Positions 48,650-58,849 of a DNA stretch of 64,000 nucleotides are shown here, in pieces. The first letter of the stretch is position 1. Every line of letters starts with the position of its first letter. The notes beneath the pieces were generated by a model. The model was not told the DNA's origin. It saw nothing but the letters and a program-made list of their open reading frames with translations, and did not search any database. The position numbers and the translations under genes are program-made. Origin of the DNA: Geobacteraceae bacterium (GTDB taxonomy: Bacteria; Desulfobacterota; Desulfuromonadia; Geobacterales; Geobacteraceae); assembly GCA_009773645.1 (NCBI GenBank), contig WSYB01000006.1, positions 124,001 through 188,000 of the forward strand. Direction: 5' to 3'.

Positions 48650-49870
48650 ATGGCCAAGAAAGAAGTGAAAAAGATAGTCCTTGCCTATTCCGGCGGACTG
48701 GATACTTCCATAATCCTCAAGTGGCTGAAGAACGAGTACGGCTGCGAGGTGATAACCTTTTCCGCCGACCTGGGGCAGGGGGACGAGCTGTCGCCGATCC
48801 GGGACAAGGCACTCGCCACAGGGGCGGACAAGGTCTACATCGACGACCTGAAAGAAGAGTTCGTGCGGGACTTCGTCTACCCCATGTTCCGCGCCAACGC
48901 CATTTACGAGGGACACTACCTCCTCGGCACTTCCATCGCCCGGCCGCTCATCGCCAAGCGCCAGATGGAGATCGCCAGGATCGAAGGGGCCGACGCGGTC
49001 TCCCACGGCGCCACCGGCAAGGGGAACGACCAGGTCCGGTTTGAGCTTGCCTACTACCACTACAATCCCCACATTACGGTCATTGCCCCGTGGCGGGACT
49101 GGAAGCTCAACAGCCGTCAGGCGCTGGTCAGCTACGCCAAGAAAAACAACATCCCCATCCCGGTTACCAAGAAACGCCCCTGGTCATCGGACCGCAACAT
49201 CCTCCACATCTCCTTCGAGGGGGGAATCCTGGAGGACACCTGGGCCGAGCCCCCCGAGAACATGTTTGTCCTGACCCGCGCGCCGGAAAAGGCCCCCAAC
49301 AAGCCGCAGTACGTGGAGATCGAGTTCAGGAACGGCAACGCGGTGGCTGTGGACGGCGAGAAGATGACGCCTGCCCAGTTGCTTTCCCATCTCAACTTCA
49401 TCGGCGGCGAGCACGGCATCGGCCGCGTTGACCTCCTGGAAAACCGTTCGGTGGGGATGAAGTCCCGCGGCGTTTATGAGACCCCGGGCGGCACTATTCT
49501 GCGCGAAGCTCACATGGCGGTGGAGCAGATTACCATGGACCGGGAAGTGATGCGGGTCCGTGACTCCCTCATACCCGAGTACGCCCGGATGATCTACGCC
49601 GGCTACTGGTTCTCCCCGGAACGGGACATGCTCCAGACCTTGATCGACGAATCGCAGAAGACGGTGAACGGAGTGGCTCGCGTCAAGCTCTACAAGGGGC
49701 ATTGCCGGACGGTGGGAAGGAAGTCCGACACCGACTCCCTCTTCAATCTCGACTTCGCCACCTTCGAAAAGGACCAGGTGTTCAACCAGAAGGACGCAGA
49801 GGGGTTCATCAAGATCAACTCCCTGCGGCTCCGCATCCGCTCGCTGATGCAGGAGTCCAAGAAAAAATAA
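48650..49870 (+). CDS. argG: Argininosuccinate synthase
   Basis: 406 residues. ATP pyrophosphatase P-loop AYSGGLDTS near the N-terminus; [50 protein letters not shown]. It joins citrulline and aspartate. AAAAGGAGA lies before the ATG. In line with the other arginine genes but with its own 165-base leader containing repeats. Confidence 0.97.
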   Translation: MAKKEVKKIVLAYSGGLDTSIILKWLKNEYGCEVITFSADLGQGDELSPIRDKALATGADKVYIDDLKEEFVRDFVYPMFRANAIYEGHYLLGTSIARPLIAKRQMEIARIEGADAVSHGATGKGNDQVRFELAYYHYNPHITVIAPWRDWKLNSRQALVSYAKKNNIPIPVTKKRPWSSDRNILHISFEGGILEDTWAEPPENMFVLTRAPEKAPNKPQYVEIEFRNGNAVAVDGEKMTPAQLLSHLNFIGGEHGIGRVDLLENRSVGMKSRGVYETPGGTILREAHMAVEQITMDREVMRVRDSLIPEYARMIYAGYWFSPERDMLQTLIDESQKTVNGVARVKLYKGHCRTVGRKSDTDSLFNLDFATFEKDQVFNQKDAEGFIKINSLRLRIRSLMQESKKK

Positions 49871-49877
49871 TCCCGTT

Positions 49878-49930
49878 GGGCAGGCACGCAGGTCTGCCCC
49901 TTTTGGGCGAACACATGGGTTCGCCCCTAC
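49878..49930. repeat. GTAGGGGCG-type double palindrome, copy 2 (inverted)
   Basis: GGGCAGGCACGCAGGTCTGCCC followed by GGGCGAACACATGGGTTCGCCC and ending CCTAC: two hairpins, with the CGCCCCTAC edge on the right, so it is in inverted orientation relative to 30538 and 55354. Located just after argG. Confidence 0.6.
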
Positions 49931-49943
49931 GAAATGCGATCTC

Positions 49944-49967
49944 AGGGACACGGAACGCCGCGTCCCT
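49944..49967. repeat. AGGGAC/GTCCCT hairpin before the Nudix gene
   Basis: AGGGACACGG pairs with CCGCGTCCCT with one mismatch and a 4-base AACG loop, ending 10 bases before the Nudix ATG. It occupies the place of a ribosome binding site and could hinder translation. Confidence 0.45.
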
Positions 49968-49977
49968 GCATTATTCT

Positions 49978-50424
49978 ATGCCACGTATTAAATATAAAAA
50001 AGAGCACATTGTAACTTCGGTGGTCGCCGTTATCATTGATGACGAGGAACGGGTGTTGCTGACCAAGCGCAGCATCCCCCCTTTTCACGGGCAATGGGTG
50101 ATGCCGGGAGGGAAGATCGACCTGGGAGAGCCGATACTGAAGGCTTTGCATCGTGAGGTAATGGAAGAAGTGGGACTGGAAGTGGTGGTGGAGGACCTCA
50201 TCGATGTCTTCGAGCACCTTACTCCGGGTGAGGACAACAGCCACTTTATCATCCTTTATTACCTCTGTCGTCCTCTGTACTGCGCAATCAATCACAATCC
50301 CCTAGAGGTTGCCGCAGCCCAATGGGTGCCGAGATCGGAACTGTCCAAGTTAGAAATGCCCGAAGGGGCACAGTATATATTGGGGAAGATATTCCCGGAA
50401 CTGTGCAGCTGCGAGGTGCGATAA
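49978..50424 (+). CDS. Nudix hydrolase
   Basis: 148 residues from ATG 49978. The complete Nudix box is present, G-x5-E-x7-REVMEEVGL, preceded by VMPGG. The fold hydrolyses nucleoside diphosphate-linked compounds; ADP-ribose-type or dNTP substrates are both possible. No clear ribosome binding site; a hairpin lies just upstream. It sits between argG and a nitrilase-like gene, 15 bases apart. A much longer frame upstream (from 49702) is only the shadow of argG. Confidence 0.85.
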   Translation: MPRIKYKKEHIVTSVVAVIIDDEERVLLTKRSIPPFHGQWVMPGGKIDLGEPILKALHREVMEEVGLEVVVEDLIDVFEHLTPGEDNSHFIILYYLCRPLYCAINHNPLEVAAAQWVPRSELSKLEMPEGAQYILGKIFPELCSCEVR

Positions 50425-50439
50425 GCTAAAAAGGTTCTC

Positions 50440-51600
50440 ATGGTCCAGATCATCGACAAAAAGGTCAATCTCGATTTCCCCTTTGGCCACCACCTCCACT
50501 GCCTCATCGCCCAGATTCCCAACCATCTGCGGCGGTCGGAGCAGGGGTTTGCCGTTGTAGATCCGGACAGAAAATGGGCCCAGGTGAAATCAATCCTTGA
50601 TCTGGTCTCCGAAGGCTCCGGGAACCTGAAAAAGCTCCATTTCCTGATGCTTCCCGAAACCTCCGTCCCCTTTGCCCGCTTCAACGATGTGCTGACGGCC
50701 ATCGACACAAGTTTCAGGACTAACACGGTGACCATGTTCGGCGTGGAGCACATTACGCTGAAGAAATACCGGGAACTTCTGGAGCGCTTCGGCGATGACA
50801 ATGCTGAGGCCATTGAACTGGTCGATAAAGATATCGATGCGGGCGACGTTCTGGAGATGCCGGTCAACTGGTGCTGTATCGCGGTCAAAGAGTCGACCGG
50901 CAAGCTGCGGGTATTTCTCGAGGCCAAGTCGCACCCTTTTTACGGTGAGGAGTTCCTGGACAAGTTCCACGACCTTTACCGGGGACGCCACTTTTATCTG
51001 TTCAGGAGCAAACCAGCCTGCTTCAATTTCATGACCCTGATCTGCCTTGACTACCTCTACCGGGACCTTTATTCCTCCAATATAAAGCAGATTATTGATC
51101 ACGCAAACCACCTCTTCTTCACCACCCGGCAGGGACTGGACACCCTGTTCGTCATCCAGTGCAACCCGAAGCCGGAGCACTCCGCCTACCGGGACGTCAT
51201 AAGCGGCTTTTACGGGGAATATCTGGAGGACACGCCGGGGGTGCGGGAAACCGTGACCGTGTTCGCCAACAGCTCCGATGAAACCAGGATGGAGGAGCTG
51301 CCGATGGAAAAGGGATTCGGCAACTCGTTTGTGGTGATAAACCGGCACCACAAGCTGGCCGGGGTCCAGCTGCCGGAGTTTTCCACCGACGACTTCGGCG
51401 GCGCGCCGGTCTGCCGGCTCCGCTTCGGGACCGGTACCCGCCTCTGCTATTTCAACCTGCCGCTTTACCACGAACTCGACCCGCGCACCAGCAGGGTCCC
51501 GCTCAAGGTGCACATCATCATGCGCTGGTCATCAGAAGGAAGCTGGGTGAGGGTCAGCGGTGATGAGATGGTCGGTGGCTACGAGTTGGAGCGGGAATAA
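50440..51600 (+). CDS. Nitrilase-superfamily-like protein
   Basis: 386 residues. No family name is recognised, but the three catalytic positions of the carbon-nitrogen hydrolase fold can be traced in the right order and setting: E73 in FLMLPETSVP, K163 in EAKSHPFYGEE, and C202 in FMTLICLDYLY. Other stretches look like nitrilase strands (TLFVIQCNPKPEHSAYRD, ETVTVFANSSDE). It may hydrolyse an amide or nitrile, or be an inactive homologue. Its position between argG and argH, behind a Nudix gene, suggests a role near arginine or nucleotide metabolism; that is inference. I recall hypothetical genes at the same place in other Geobacter. Confidence 0.6.
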   Translation: MVQIIDKKVNLDFPFGHHLHCLIAQIPNHLRRSEQGFAVVDPDRKWAQVKSILDLVSEGSGNLKKLHFLMLPETSVPFARFNDVLTAIDTSFRTNTVTMFGVEHITLKKYRELLERFGDDNAEAIELVDKDIDAGDVLEMPVNWCCIAVKESTGKLRVFLEAKSHPFYGEEFLDKFHDLYRGRHFYLFRSKPACFNFMTLICLDYLYRDLYSSNIKQIIDHANHLFFTTRQGLDTLFVIQCNPKPEHSAYRDVISGFYGEYLEDTPGVRETVTVFANSSDETRMEELPMEKGFGNSFVVINRHHKLAGVQLPEFSTDDFGGAPVCRLRFGTGTRLCYFNLPLYHELDPRTSRVPLKVHIIMRWSSEGSWVRVSGDEMVGGYELERE

Positions 51601-51685
51601 AATCCCGAACTAGTCCGACGCGCCAGGAGCTTCATCCAGTGCTGCACCAATGACAAGCGCGTTCATACCATTTAGGAGACACACC

Positions 51686-53062
51686 ATGTCCAAGGACAAA
51701 CCGTGGGGGGGGCGTTTCACCCAGCCCACCGATAAATTCGTGGAAGAGTTCACCGCCTCCATAAGGTTTGACAAGAGGCTTTACCACCAGGACATACGGG
51801 GTTCCATCGCCCATGCCCGGATGCTGGGAAAGCAGGGGATCATCCCTCAATCGGATGCGGAGACCATTGTACACGGCCTGCAGGATATCCTCAACCAGAT
51901 CGAGACGGGGAAATTCGACTTTTCCGTCTCCCTGGAAGACATTCACATGAACATCGAGGCAAGGCTCTCCGCAAAGATCGGCGAGGCAGGAAAGCGCCTC
52001 CATACGGGCCGCTCCAGGAACGACCAGGTGGCCCTCGATATCCGCCTCTACCTCCGGGATGAGCTGGTGGAGATCAGCGCATACCTCGACCTCCTCATCG
52101 ACAGCCTGCTGTACCAGGCGGAGAAGAACCTGGGGGTCATCATGCCGGGTTACACCCACCTGCAGACCGCCCAGCCGATCCTCTTTTCCCATCACATGCT
52201 CGCCTATGTGGAGATGTTCAAGCGGGACAAGGGGAGGATGGAGGACTGCCTGAAACGGGTCAATGTCCTCCCGCTGGGGGCAGGCGCCCTGGCCGGAACC
52301 ACCTTCCCCATTGACCGGGAATACGTGGCGGAACTCCTCGATTTTCCAGAGGTGACAAGAAATTCCCTCGATTCGGTGTCGGACCGGGATTTCGCCTTGG
52401 AGTTCCTGGCCGCGGCATCGATCCTGATGGTGCACCTTTCGCGCTTCTCCGAGGAGCTGATCCTCTGGTCCACCAGCGAATTCAAGTTCATAGAGCTATC
52501 CGATGCGTTCTGTACCGGCTCCTCCATCATGCCGCAGAAAAAAAATCCGGACGTGCCGGAGCTGGTGCGGGGGAAGAGCGGTCGTGTCTTCGGCAACCTG
52601 ATGGCGCTCCTGACCGTGATGAAATCCCTGCCGCTCGCCTACAACAAGGATATGCAGGAGGACAAGGAGCCGCTCTTCGACACCATCGACACGATCAAGG
52701 GATCGCTCAAGATCTTTGCCGACATGGTCCGGGAGATGCGGGTAAATGCCGAGAACATGCGGACTGCGGCTGCGAAAGGGTTCTCCACCGCAACCGACGT
52801 GGCCGACTATCTGGTGCGCAAGGGGATGCCGTTTCGTGACGCCCATGAGGTGGTGGGAAAGGCGGTGCGCTACTGCATTGAGAAGGATAAAGACCTGCCG
52901 GAGCTGACCATTGCCGAATGGAAGGGGTTCTCGGAAAGGATCGAGGAGGATATTTTTGCCGCCATCACCCTGGATGCAAGCGTAAACGCCCGCCGGGCCA
53001 CAGGAGGGACGGCGCTGGAACGGGTAAAAGAAGAAATCGAGCGGGACAAGGCGGGGAAATGA
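51686..53062 (+). CDS. argH: Argininosuccinate lyase
   Basis: 458 residues from ATG 51686 ([22 protein letters not shown]), with TAGGAGA upstream. Motifs: [30 protein letters not shown] and the lyase signature [20 protein letters not shown]. It splits argininosuccinate into arginine and fumarate, the last step of the pathway. Downstream lies the heptamer snap-back element. Confidence 0.97.
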   Translation: MSKDKPWGGRFTQPTDKFVEEFTASIRFDKRLYHQDIRGSIAHARMLGKQGIIPQSDAETIVHGLQDILNQIETGKFDFSVSLEDIHMNIEARLSAKIGEAGKRLHTGRSRNDQVALDIRLYLRDELVEISAYLDLLIDSLLYQAEKNLGVIMPGYTHLQTAQPILFSHHMLAYVEMFKRDKGRMEDCLKRVNVLPLGAGALAGTTFPIDREYVAELLDFPEVTRNSLDSVSDRDFALEFLAAASILMVHLSRFSEELILWSTSEFKFIELSDAFCTGSSIMPQKKNPDVPELVRGKSGRVFGNLMALLTVMKSLPLAYNKDMQEDKEPLFDTIDTIKGSLKIFADMVREMRVNAENMRTAAAKGFSTATDVADYLVRKGMPFRDAHEVVGKAVRYCIEKDKDLPELTIAEWKGFSERIEEDIFAAITLDASVNARRATGGTALERVKEEIERDKAGK

Positions 53063-53070
53063 GAAAGGTG

Positions 53071-53151
53071 CGAGGAACGAGGCGCGAGGAACGAGGATTG
53101 AGGGTCAAGGAGCGAGGTCTTAAGGTTTATCCTCGTTCCTCGTTCCTCTTG
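53071..53151 (+). repeat. Seven tandem 7-bp units with three inverted units
   Basis: CGAGGAA, CGAGGCG, CGAGGAA, CGAGGAT, TGAGGGT, CAAGGAG, CGAGGTC (53071-53119) in exact register, then after 11 bases the inverted units CCTCGTT, CCTCGTT, CCTCTTG (53131-53151). A perfect 13-bp stem forms between 53086-53098 and 53129-53141. Between argH and the LptM-like gene; it could act as a terminator. Confidence 0.7.
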
Positions 53152-53168
53152 CCTTGTCGGAATGGACA

Positions 53169-53945
53169 ATGAACTGGAGCGGAAGAGCATTACGTTTCTT
53201 CTTTCTGTGGGCCTTACTTGCGACGGCATTGACCGCCTGCGGCAAGAAGGGGCCGCTCATTTATCCGGAGGCGCAGGTTCCCGCGCCGGTCACCGCCCTG
53301 AAGGTTGAGCAGAAAGGTGAACTCTTCCTGATCTCCTGGCCGCAGCCTGACAGAGAGGAAAGGGGAGAGCGGCTCAAGGACCTGGCCGGCTTCAGGCTTT
53401 TCAAGCGCGAAGTGCTTCCCCCGGCCGAGGATTGCGAGGAGTGCCCCACCGCCTACCGCCTGATCAAGACCGTGGATGTGGAATACCTGCAGGATGTCGT
53501 GCGGCTGGACGGCCGCTATTTTTTCAGCGACGCGGAGCTGGCCGAGGGGAAAACCTACCAGTACAAGGTTGTATCATTTAAAGGGGACGGAACGGAAAGC
53601 GGCCCATCCAACAGGGCACGCAAAAAGAGGGTAGCTCCCCCCATCGCGCCGAAGCTGAAAGCCCTTTCGACTCCTGCCGGCGTCATGCTGACCTGGGAAC
53701 CCGTCACGCTTCCGGAACATGCCGGCTTGGTAGGGTACAACGTCTACCGGAAACGACCTGGCGAAGTCATGCCTCCCGCGCCCTTGAACAGCGAGCCTCT
53801 TACCGGCACACGCTACGAAGACCTGCGCCTGGAGCGGGGTGCAACGTATGCATATAGTCTCAGAACAGCGGCCAGGATAGGTGGCGAAACGGTGGAAAGC
53901 GAGCCTTCAAACGAGACGGTCGGAGAACTGACCGACCCGGAGTAA
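53169..53945 (+). CDS. LptM-like lipoprotein with FN3-type domains
   Basis: 258 residues from ATG 53169. Lipoprotein signal ending in LTAC (C24), directly followed by GKKGPLIYPE, the signature of the small LptM/YifL lipoproteins, which support outer membrane LPS transporter assembly. Unlike those, which are very short, this protein continues with two fibronectin type III-like domains (about 45-150 and 155-250; GYNVYRKRPGE, YAYSLRTAAR). In E. coli the short lipoprotein gene precedes dapF; here the gene precedes lysA, a similar neighbourhood. A role at the cell envelope is likely; the LptM function is inference. Confidence 0.75.
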   Translation: MNWSGRALRFFFLWALLATALTACGKKGPLIYPEAQVPAPVTALKVEQKGELFLISWPQPDREERGERLKDLAGFRLFKREVLPPAEDCEECPTAYRLIKTVDVEYLQDVVRLDGRYFFSDAELAEGKTYQYKVVSFKGDGTESGPSNRARKKRVAPPIAPKLKALSTPAGVMLTWEPVTLPEHAGLVGYNVYRKRPGEVMPPAPLNSEPLTGTRYEDLRLERGATYAYSLRTAARIGGETVESEPSNETVGELTDPE

Positions 53946-53985
53946 ATTTCATACGATCTTTATTCGTGAAAATGCGCCTAAAATT

Positions 53986-54046
53986 TTGACTTTTCCCCGC
54001 CCTTATGTTACATAAAACCACTTTATATTAAATATAACGTGGTTTT
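53986..54046 (+). promoter_or_regulatory. lysA promoter region with hairpin
   Basis: TTGACT (53986-53991) and TACATA (54009-54014, 17-bp spacer) form a candidate promoter. AAAACCAC (54014-54021) and GTGGTTTT (54039-54046) are perfect inverted repeats that begin right at the -10 box and end 45 bases before lysA. They may be an operator or an attenuator stem. No lysine riboswitch is seen. Confidence 0.4.
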
Positions 54047-54090
54047 TATACATCTTTGTATAGATTAAATTTATCGTCTGGAGGGTCTTC

Positions 54091-55344
54091 ATGCACCACT
54101 TTCAGTACAAGGGTAACGAACTTTATGCCGAAGACGTGGCCATAAGAGATATTGTCGCCGCGGTAGGCTCGCCGGCTTACATCTATTCCCAGGCGACCCT
54201 GGAGCGGCACTTCAAGGCCTTCGACGAAGCCTTCGCCAGCGCTCCCCACACCATCTGCTACTCGGTCAAGGCTAATTCCAACCTGGCTGTATTAAAGACT
54301 TTCATCAAGCTCGGCGGCGGGGTCGACATCGTCTCCGGCGGCGAGCTCTATCGGGCGCTCAAAGCGGGCGTTGCCCCGCAGAAGGTTGTATATTCCGGTG
54401 TCGGCAAACGGGACGACGAGATCGAGTATGCCCTCAATACCGGCATCCTCATGTTCAACGTGGAGTCTGAGCAGGAACTGACCCGCATCAGCGAGATCGC
54501 CACTCGTATGGGGAAGAAGGCCGGCATCGCCATCAGGGTCAACCCGGATGTGGATCCGCAGACCCACCCCTACATCACCACCGGCCTGAAGAATGCTAAA
54601 TTCGGCATCACCATCGAGCGGGCCATCGAGGAGTACAAGAGGGCCATGAGCCTCCCCGGGATCGAGATCATCGGCATCGACTGCCACATCGGCTCCCAGC
54701 TGACCAAGGTGGCCCCCTTCGTCGACTCCATCAAGAAGCTGAAGAACGTCATTGCCAACTTGAAGGAAATGGGGATCAGCCTCAAGCATTTCGACCTGGG
54801 GGGCGGACTGGGGATCCAGTACAATGACGAAGAGCCACCGTTGCCGGCTGACTACGGCCAGTCGATCATCGCCGAGACGAAGGATCTGGGGCTCCACCTG
54901 ATTTTCGAGCCGGGGCGCAACATAGTCGGCAATGCCGGCATCCTGGTGGCCAAATGCCTCTTCACCAAGGAGCGGGACGAAAAGAACTTTATCATGATCG
55001 ACGCCGGCATGAACGATCTGGCCCGGCCGGCCCTCTACGGTTCGTTCCACGGCGTAAAACCGGTGGTGAAGGACCAGGACGGCATGATCGTCGCCGACAT
55101 TGTCGGCCCAATCTGTGAGTCGGGCGATTTCCTGGTGAAGGACCGCGAGGTCCCCATGTTCAGGCAGGGTGACCTGATGGCCTTCATGTCGGCCGGTGCC
55201 TATGGCTTTGCCATGAGCAGCTCCTACAACAGCCGCCCCCGCGTTGCCGAAGTGATGGTGAAGGGGGACAAGTTCGAGGTGGTGCGCGAGCGGGAGAACG
55301 TGGAAGAGCTGATCAAAGGGGAAAAGATCCCGTCGTTTCTGTAA
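54091..55344 (+). CDS. lysA: Diaminopimelate decarboxylase
   Basis: 417 residues. PLP lysine in the CYSVKANSNLAVLK motif, DIVSGGELYRAL, HIGSQ, GGGLGIQY, EPGRNIVGNAG, and the C-terminal CESGDFL with the catalytic cysteine. It makes lysine from meso-diaminopimelate. GGAGGG lies upstream of the ATG. It starts the lysA-dapA-dapB-dapL series, with repeats in each gap. Confidence 0.97.
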   Translation: MHHFQYKGNELYAEDVAIRDIVAAVGSPAYIYSQATLERHFKAFDEAFASAPHTICYSVKANSNLAVLKTFIKLGGGVDIVSGGELYRALKAGVAPQKVVYSGVGKRDDEIEYALNTGILMFNVESEQELTRISEIATRMGKKAGIAIRVNPDVDPQTHPYITTGLKNAKFGITIERAIEEYKRAMSLPGIEIIGIDCHIGSQLTKVAPFVDSIKKLKNVIANLKEMGISLKHFDLGGGLGIQYNDEEPPLPADYGQSIIAETKDLGLHLIFEPGRNIVGNAGILVAKCLFTKERDEKNFIMIDAGMNDLARPALYGSFHGVKPVVKDQDGMIVADIVGPICESGDFLVKDREVPMFRQGDLMAFMSAGAYGFAMSSSYNSRPRVAEVMVKGDKFEVVRERENVEELIKGEKIPSFL

Positions 55345-55353
55345 CCATTATTC

Positions 55354-55400
55354 GTAGGGGCGCATGGCATGCGCCCTCAGGGCGAACGCCGTTCGCCCCT
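55354..55400. repeat. GTAGGGGCG-type double palindrome, copy 3
   Basis: GTAGGGGCGCATGGCATGCG and CCC, then GGGCGAACGCCGTTCGCCCC: two adjacent hairpins between lysA and dapA, same orientation as copy 1. Ends 28 bases before the dapA ATG, leaving the ribosome binding site free. Confidence 0.65.
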
Positions 55401-55428
55401 CATTGTTGCAACAATTGGAGGTACGAAC

Positions 55429-56301
55429 ATGTTCAAAGGAAGCATAGTCGCGATTGTCACGCCGTTCAGGAACGGCGCCGTCGATGAGGAAAAACTGCGG
55501 GAGCTGGTAGAGTTCCAGATTGCGGGCGGCACCGACGCCATCGTGCCGTGCGGCACCACCGGCGAATCCTCGACCCTTGACTACGAGGAGCACGACCGGG
55601 TCATAGAGATCGTGGTGGAGCAGGTTAAGAAGAGAGTCCCGGTCATCGCCGGTACCGGTTCCAACTCGACCCGCGAAGCGATCGAGATGACCGAGCACGC
55701 CAAGCAGATCGGCGCCGACGGAGCGCTCTTGGTTACCCCGTACTATAACAAGCCTACCCAGGAAGGGCTCTACCTCCACTACAAGGCGGTAGCCGACGCC
55801 GTGGCATTGCCGCAGATCCTTTACAACGTACCGGGGAGGACCGGGGTGAACCTCCTTCCCGAAACGGTGGCGCGGCTGGCGGAGATATCCAATATCGTCG
55901 CCATCAAGGAGGCGACCGGCTCCCTGCAACAGGCCTCCGAAGTCCTGGACCTGTGTGGCGACAAGATAGACGTCCTCTCCGGTGACGATTTCATCACCTT
56001 CCCGATGATGGCGTGCGGCGCCAAGGGGGTGATCTCGGTGGTGGCCAACATCATGCCCAGGGAAGTGGCGGCCCTGGTGGACGCCTTCTTCGCCGGCAAC
56101 CTGGAAGAGGCGCGGAAGCTCCACTTGAAGTTCCTGAAGATCAGCAACGCCATGTTCATCGAGAGCAACCCGGTGCCGGTCAAGACCGCCCTCGGTCTTA
56201 TGGGTAAGGCGTCCGACGAGGTGAGGCTGCCGCTGGCGCCGATGGCGGCTGCCAACAAGGCTAAGCTCGCAGCCATCATGAAGGAATACGGGTTAATATA
56301 A
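55429..56301 (+). CDS. dapA: 4-hydroxy-tetrahydrodipicolinate synthase
   Basis: 290 residues from ATG 55429 (MFKGSIVAIVTPFRNG), with TTGGAGG upstream; the longer frame runs through the palindromic repeat and is rejected. Motifs: PCGTTGESSTLDYEEH, the YYNKPTQEGLYLHY tyrosine, and Schiff-base lysine in NIVAIKEATGSL. First committed step of lysine/diaminopimelate synthesis from pyruvate and aspartate semialdehyde. Confidence 0.97.
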   Translation: MFKGSIVAIVTPFRNGAVDEEKLRELVEFQIAGGTDAIVPCGTTGESSTLDYEEHDRVIEIVVEQVKKRVPVIAGTGSNSTREAIEMTEHAKQIGADGALLVTPYYNKPTQEGLYLHYKAVADAVALPQILYNVPGRTGVNLLPETVARLAEISNIVAIKEATGSLQQASEVLDLCGDKIDVLSGDDFITFPMMACGAKGVISVVANIMPREVAALVDAFFAGNLEEARKLHLKFLKISNAMFIESNPVPVKTALGLMGKASDEVRLPLAPMAAANKAKLAAIMKEYGLI

Positions 56302-56310
56302 AAAAATATC

Positions 56311-56469
56311 TGCCACAGAGACGCAGAGAAAAACCTTATTTAACACGGATGGACAGGATTAACAGGCTTCAACTCTTTTGGTTTAACCCCCGAAAGAGAC
56401 ATTTGAGTATACAGAATATCCCTGTTAATTTGCCTTTGATTTTCTCCGTGCCTCCGTGTCTCCGTGGCA
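56311..56469. repeat. TGCCACAGAG long imperfect palindrome
   Basis: Left end TGCCACAGAGACGCAGAGAA (56311-56330), right end TTTTCTCCGTG...CTCCGTGGCA (56440-56469), imperfect inverted copies; a second nested pair is AGGATTAACAGG / CCCTGTTAAT. It fills the dapA-dapB gap. This is a common palindromic intergenic element in several bacterial groups. No gene is seen in it. Confidence 0.65.
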
Positions 56470-56486
56470 AATAATGGAGCTGAAAA

Positions 56487-57290
56487 ATGGTTAAGATAGC
56501 CGTCTGCGGCGCCGCCGGCCGCATGGGTCAGAGAATCATCGTTGCCGTGAAGGAGGCCGAGGGGTGTGAGCTTTCCGGCGCCCTGGAGCGGCCGGGACAC
56601 CCGCTGGTCGGCCAGGATGCCGGCCTCATCGCCGGATGCGGCGCGCTCGGGGTGAATATCACCGACGACCTGAATGCCGTGGTGGAAGGGTGCGACGTGT
56701 TGATCGATTTCACCACCCCCAAGGTGTCCTTGAAGAACCTGGAGGCCTGCGCCCTGAAGCGGAAGTCCATCGTCATCGGCTCTACCGGGTTCACCCCCGA
56801 TGAGCGGGCCCTTGCGGTGGAACTGGCGCGGGATATACCGGCGGTACTCGCCCCCAACATGTCCGTCGGGGTGAACGTCTGCTTCAAGGTTCTGAAGGAC
56901 GTGGCCAAGACCCTGGGGGACGACTTCGACGTGGAGATCGTGGAGTTGCACCACAACAAGAAGAAGGATGCTCCCAGCGGCACCGCGGTCCGGATGGGTG
57001 AGGTGGTGGCCGAGGCGCTGGGGCGCGACTACAACAAGGTGGCCAACTACCACCGGGAGGGGATCTGCGGCGAGCGGACCAAGGAAGAGATCGGCATGCA
57101 GACCGTGCGCGGCGGCGACATCGTCGGCGAGCATACCGTCTACTTTATCGGCATGGGGGAGCGGATCGAGATCTCCCACCGGGCCATGACCCGCGACATG
57201 TTCTCCCGCGGCAGCGTGCGCGCTGCCAACTGGGTGGTGGGGAAGGCGCCGGGGCTGTACGACATGCAGGACGTCCTCGGCTTGAAATAG
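56487..57290 (+). CDS. dapB: 4-hydroxy-tetrahydrodipicolinate reductase
   Basis: 267 residues. NAD(P)-binding VCGAAGRMGQ at the N-terminus, IGSTGF, the signature ELHHNKKKDAPSGTA with catalytic His and Lys, and SRGSVRAANWVVGKAPGLYDM at the end. It reduces dihydrodipicolinate. AATGGAGC upstream of the ATG. The ~55-bp repeat follows the stop. Confidence 0.96.
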   Translation: MVKIAVCGAAGRMGQRIIVAVKEAEGCELSGALERPGHPLVGQDAGLIAGCGALGVNITDDLNAVVEGCDVLIDFTTPKVSLKNLEACALKRKSIVIGSTGFTPDERALAVELARDIPAVLAPNMSVGVNVCFKVLKDVAKTLGDDFDVEIVELHHNKKKDAPSGTAVRMGEVVAEALGRDYNKVANYHREGICGERTKEEIGMQTVRGGDIVGEHTVYFIGMGERIEISHRAMTRDMFSRGSVRAANWVVGKAPGLYDMQDVLGLK

Positions 57291-57296
57291 AGGAAT

Positions 57297-57349
57297 GCCG
57301 CTTTTGGGCAATTTCGGCGTTGCCTTCGTCATCGCTTGTGCGACGTGGC
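57297..57349. repeat. Intergenic repeat after dapB, copy 2
   Basis: GCCGCTTTT, then GGCGTTGCC, then CTTGTGCGACGTGGC, in the same order as the copy after argF (48489-48544). It starts 7 bases after the dapB stop. The rest of the gap to dapL (57350-57494) shows only the dapL ribosome binding site ACTGGAGGA. Confidence 0.6.
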
Positions 57350-57437
57350 GCTGCCACGCCTCCGCGCTCTTCCTCGGGCGCCTTGAACTTACCGCAAAAC
57401 CGACATCCCGTAGGTTAAACCGATGATTAAAATCTGA

Positions 57438-58727
<1,290 letters not shown>

Positions 58728-58849
58728 CGACGAGGGTGCCAGATACGGCGCCCTTTGTCGTTCCATAGCCATCGATTGACGTTTATTCAACTTCTTATGC
58801 AACTGTCGGAAAGATAGGGCAGCAGGTTCGATTTCGGGGAGGTGAAGTG

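Noticed and set aside
49702-49977. N-terminal extension of the Nudix gene into argG
   Set aside because: The added residues are the alternative frame of argG; the Nudix family start fits ATG 49978.
53946-54090. Lysine riboswitch before lysA
   Set aside because: The leader is too short (under 150 bases) and only one small hairpin is visible; the conserved lysine riboswitch helices are absent.
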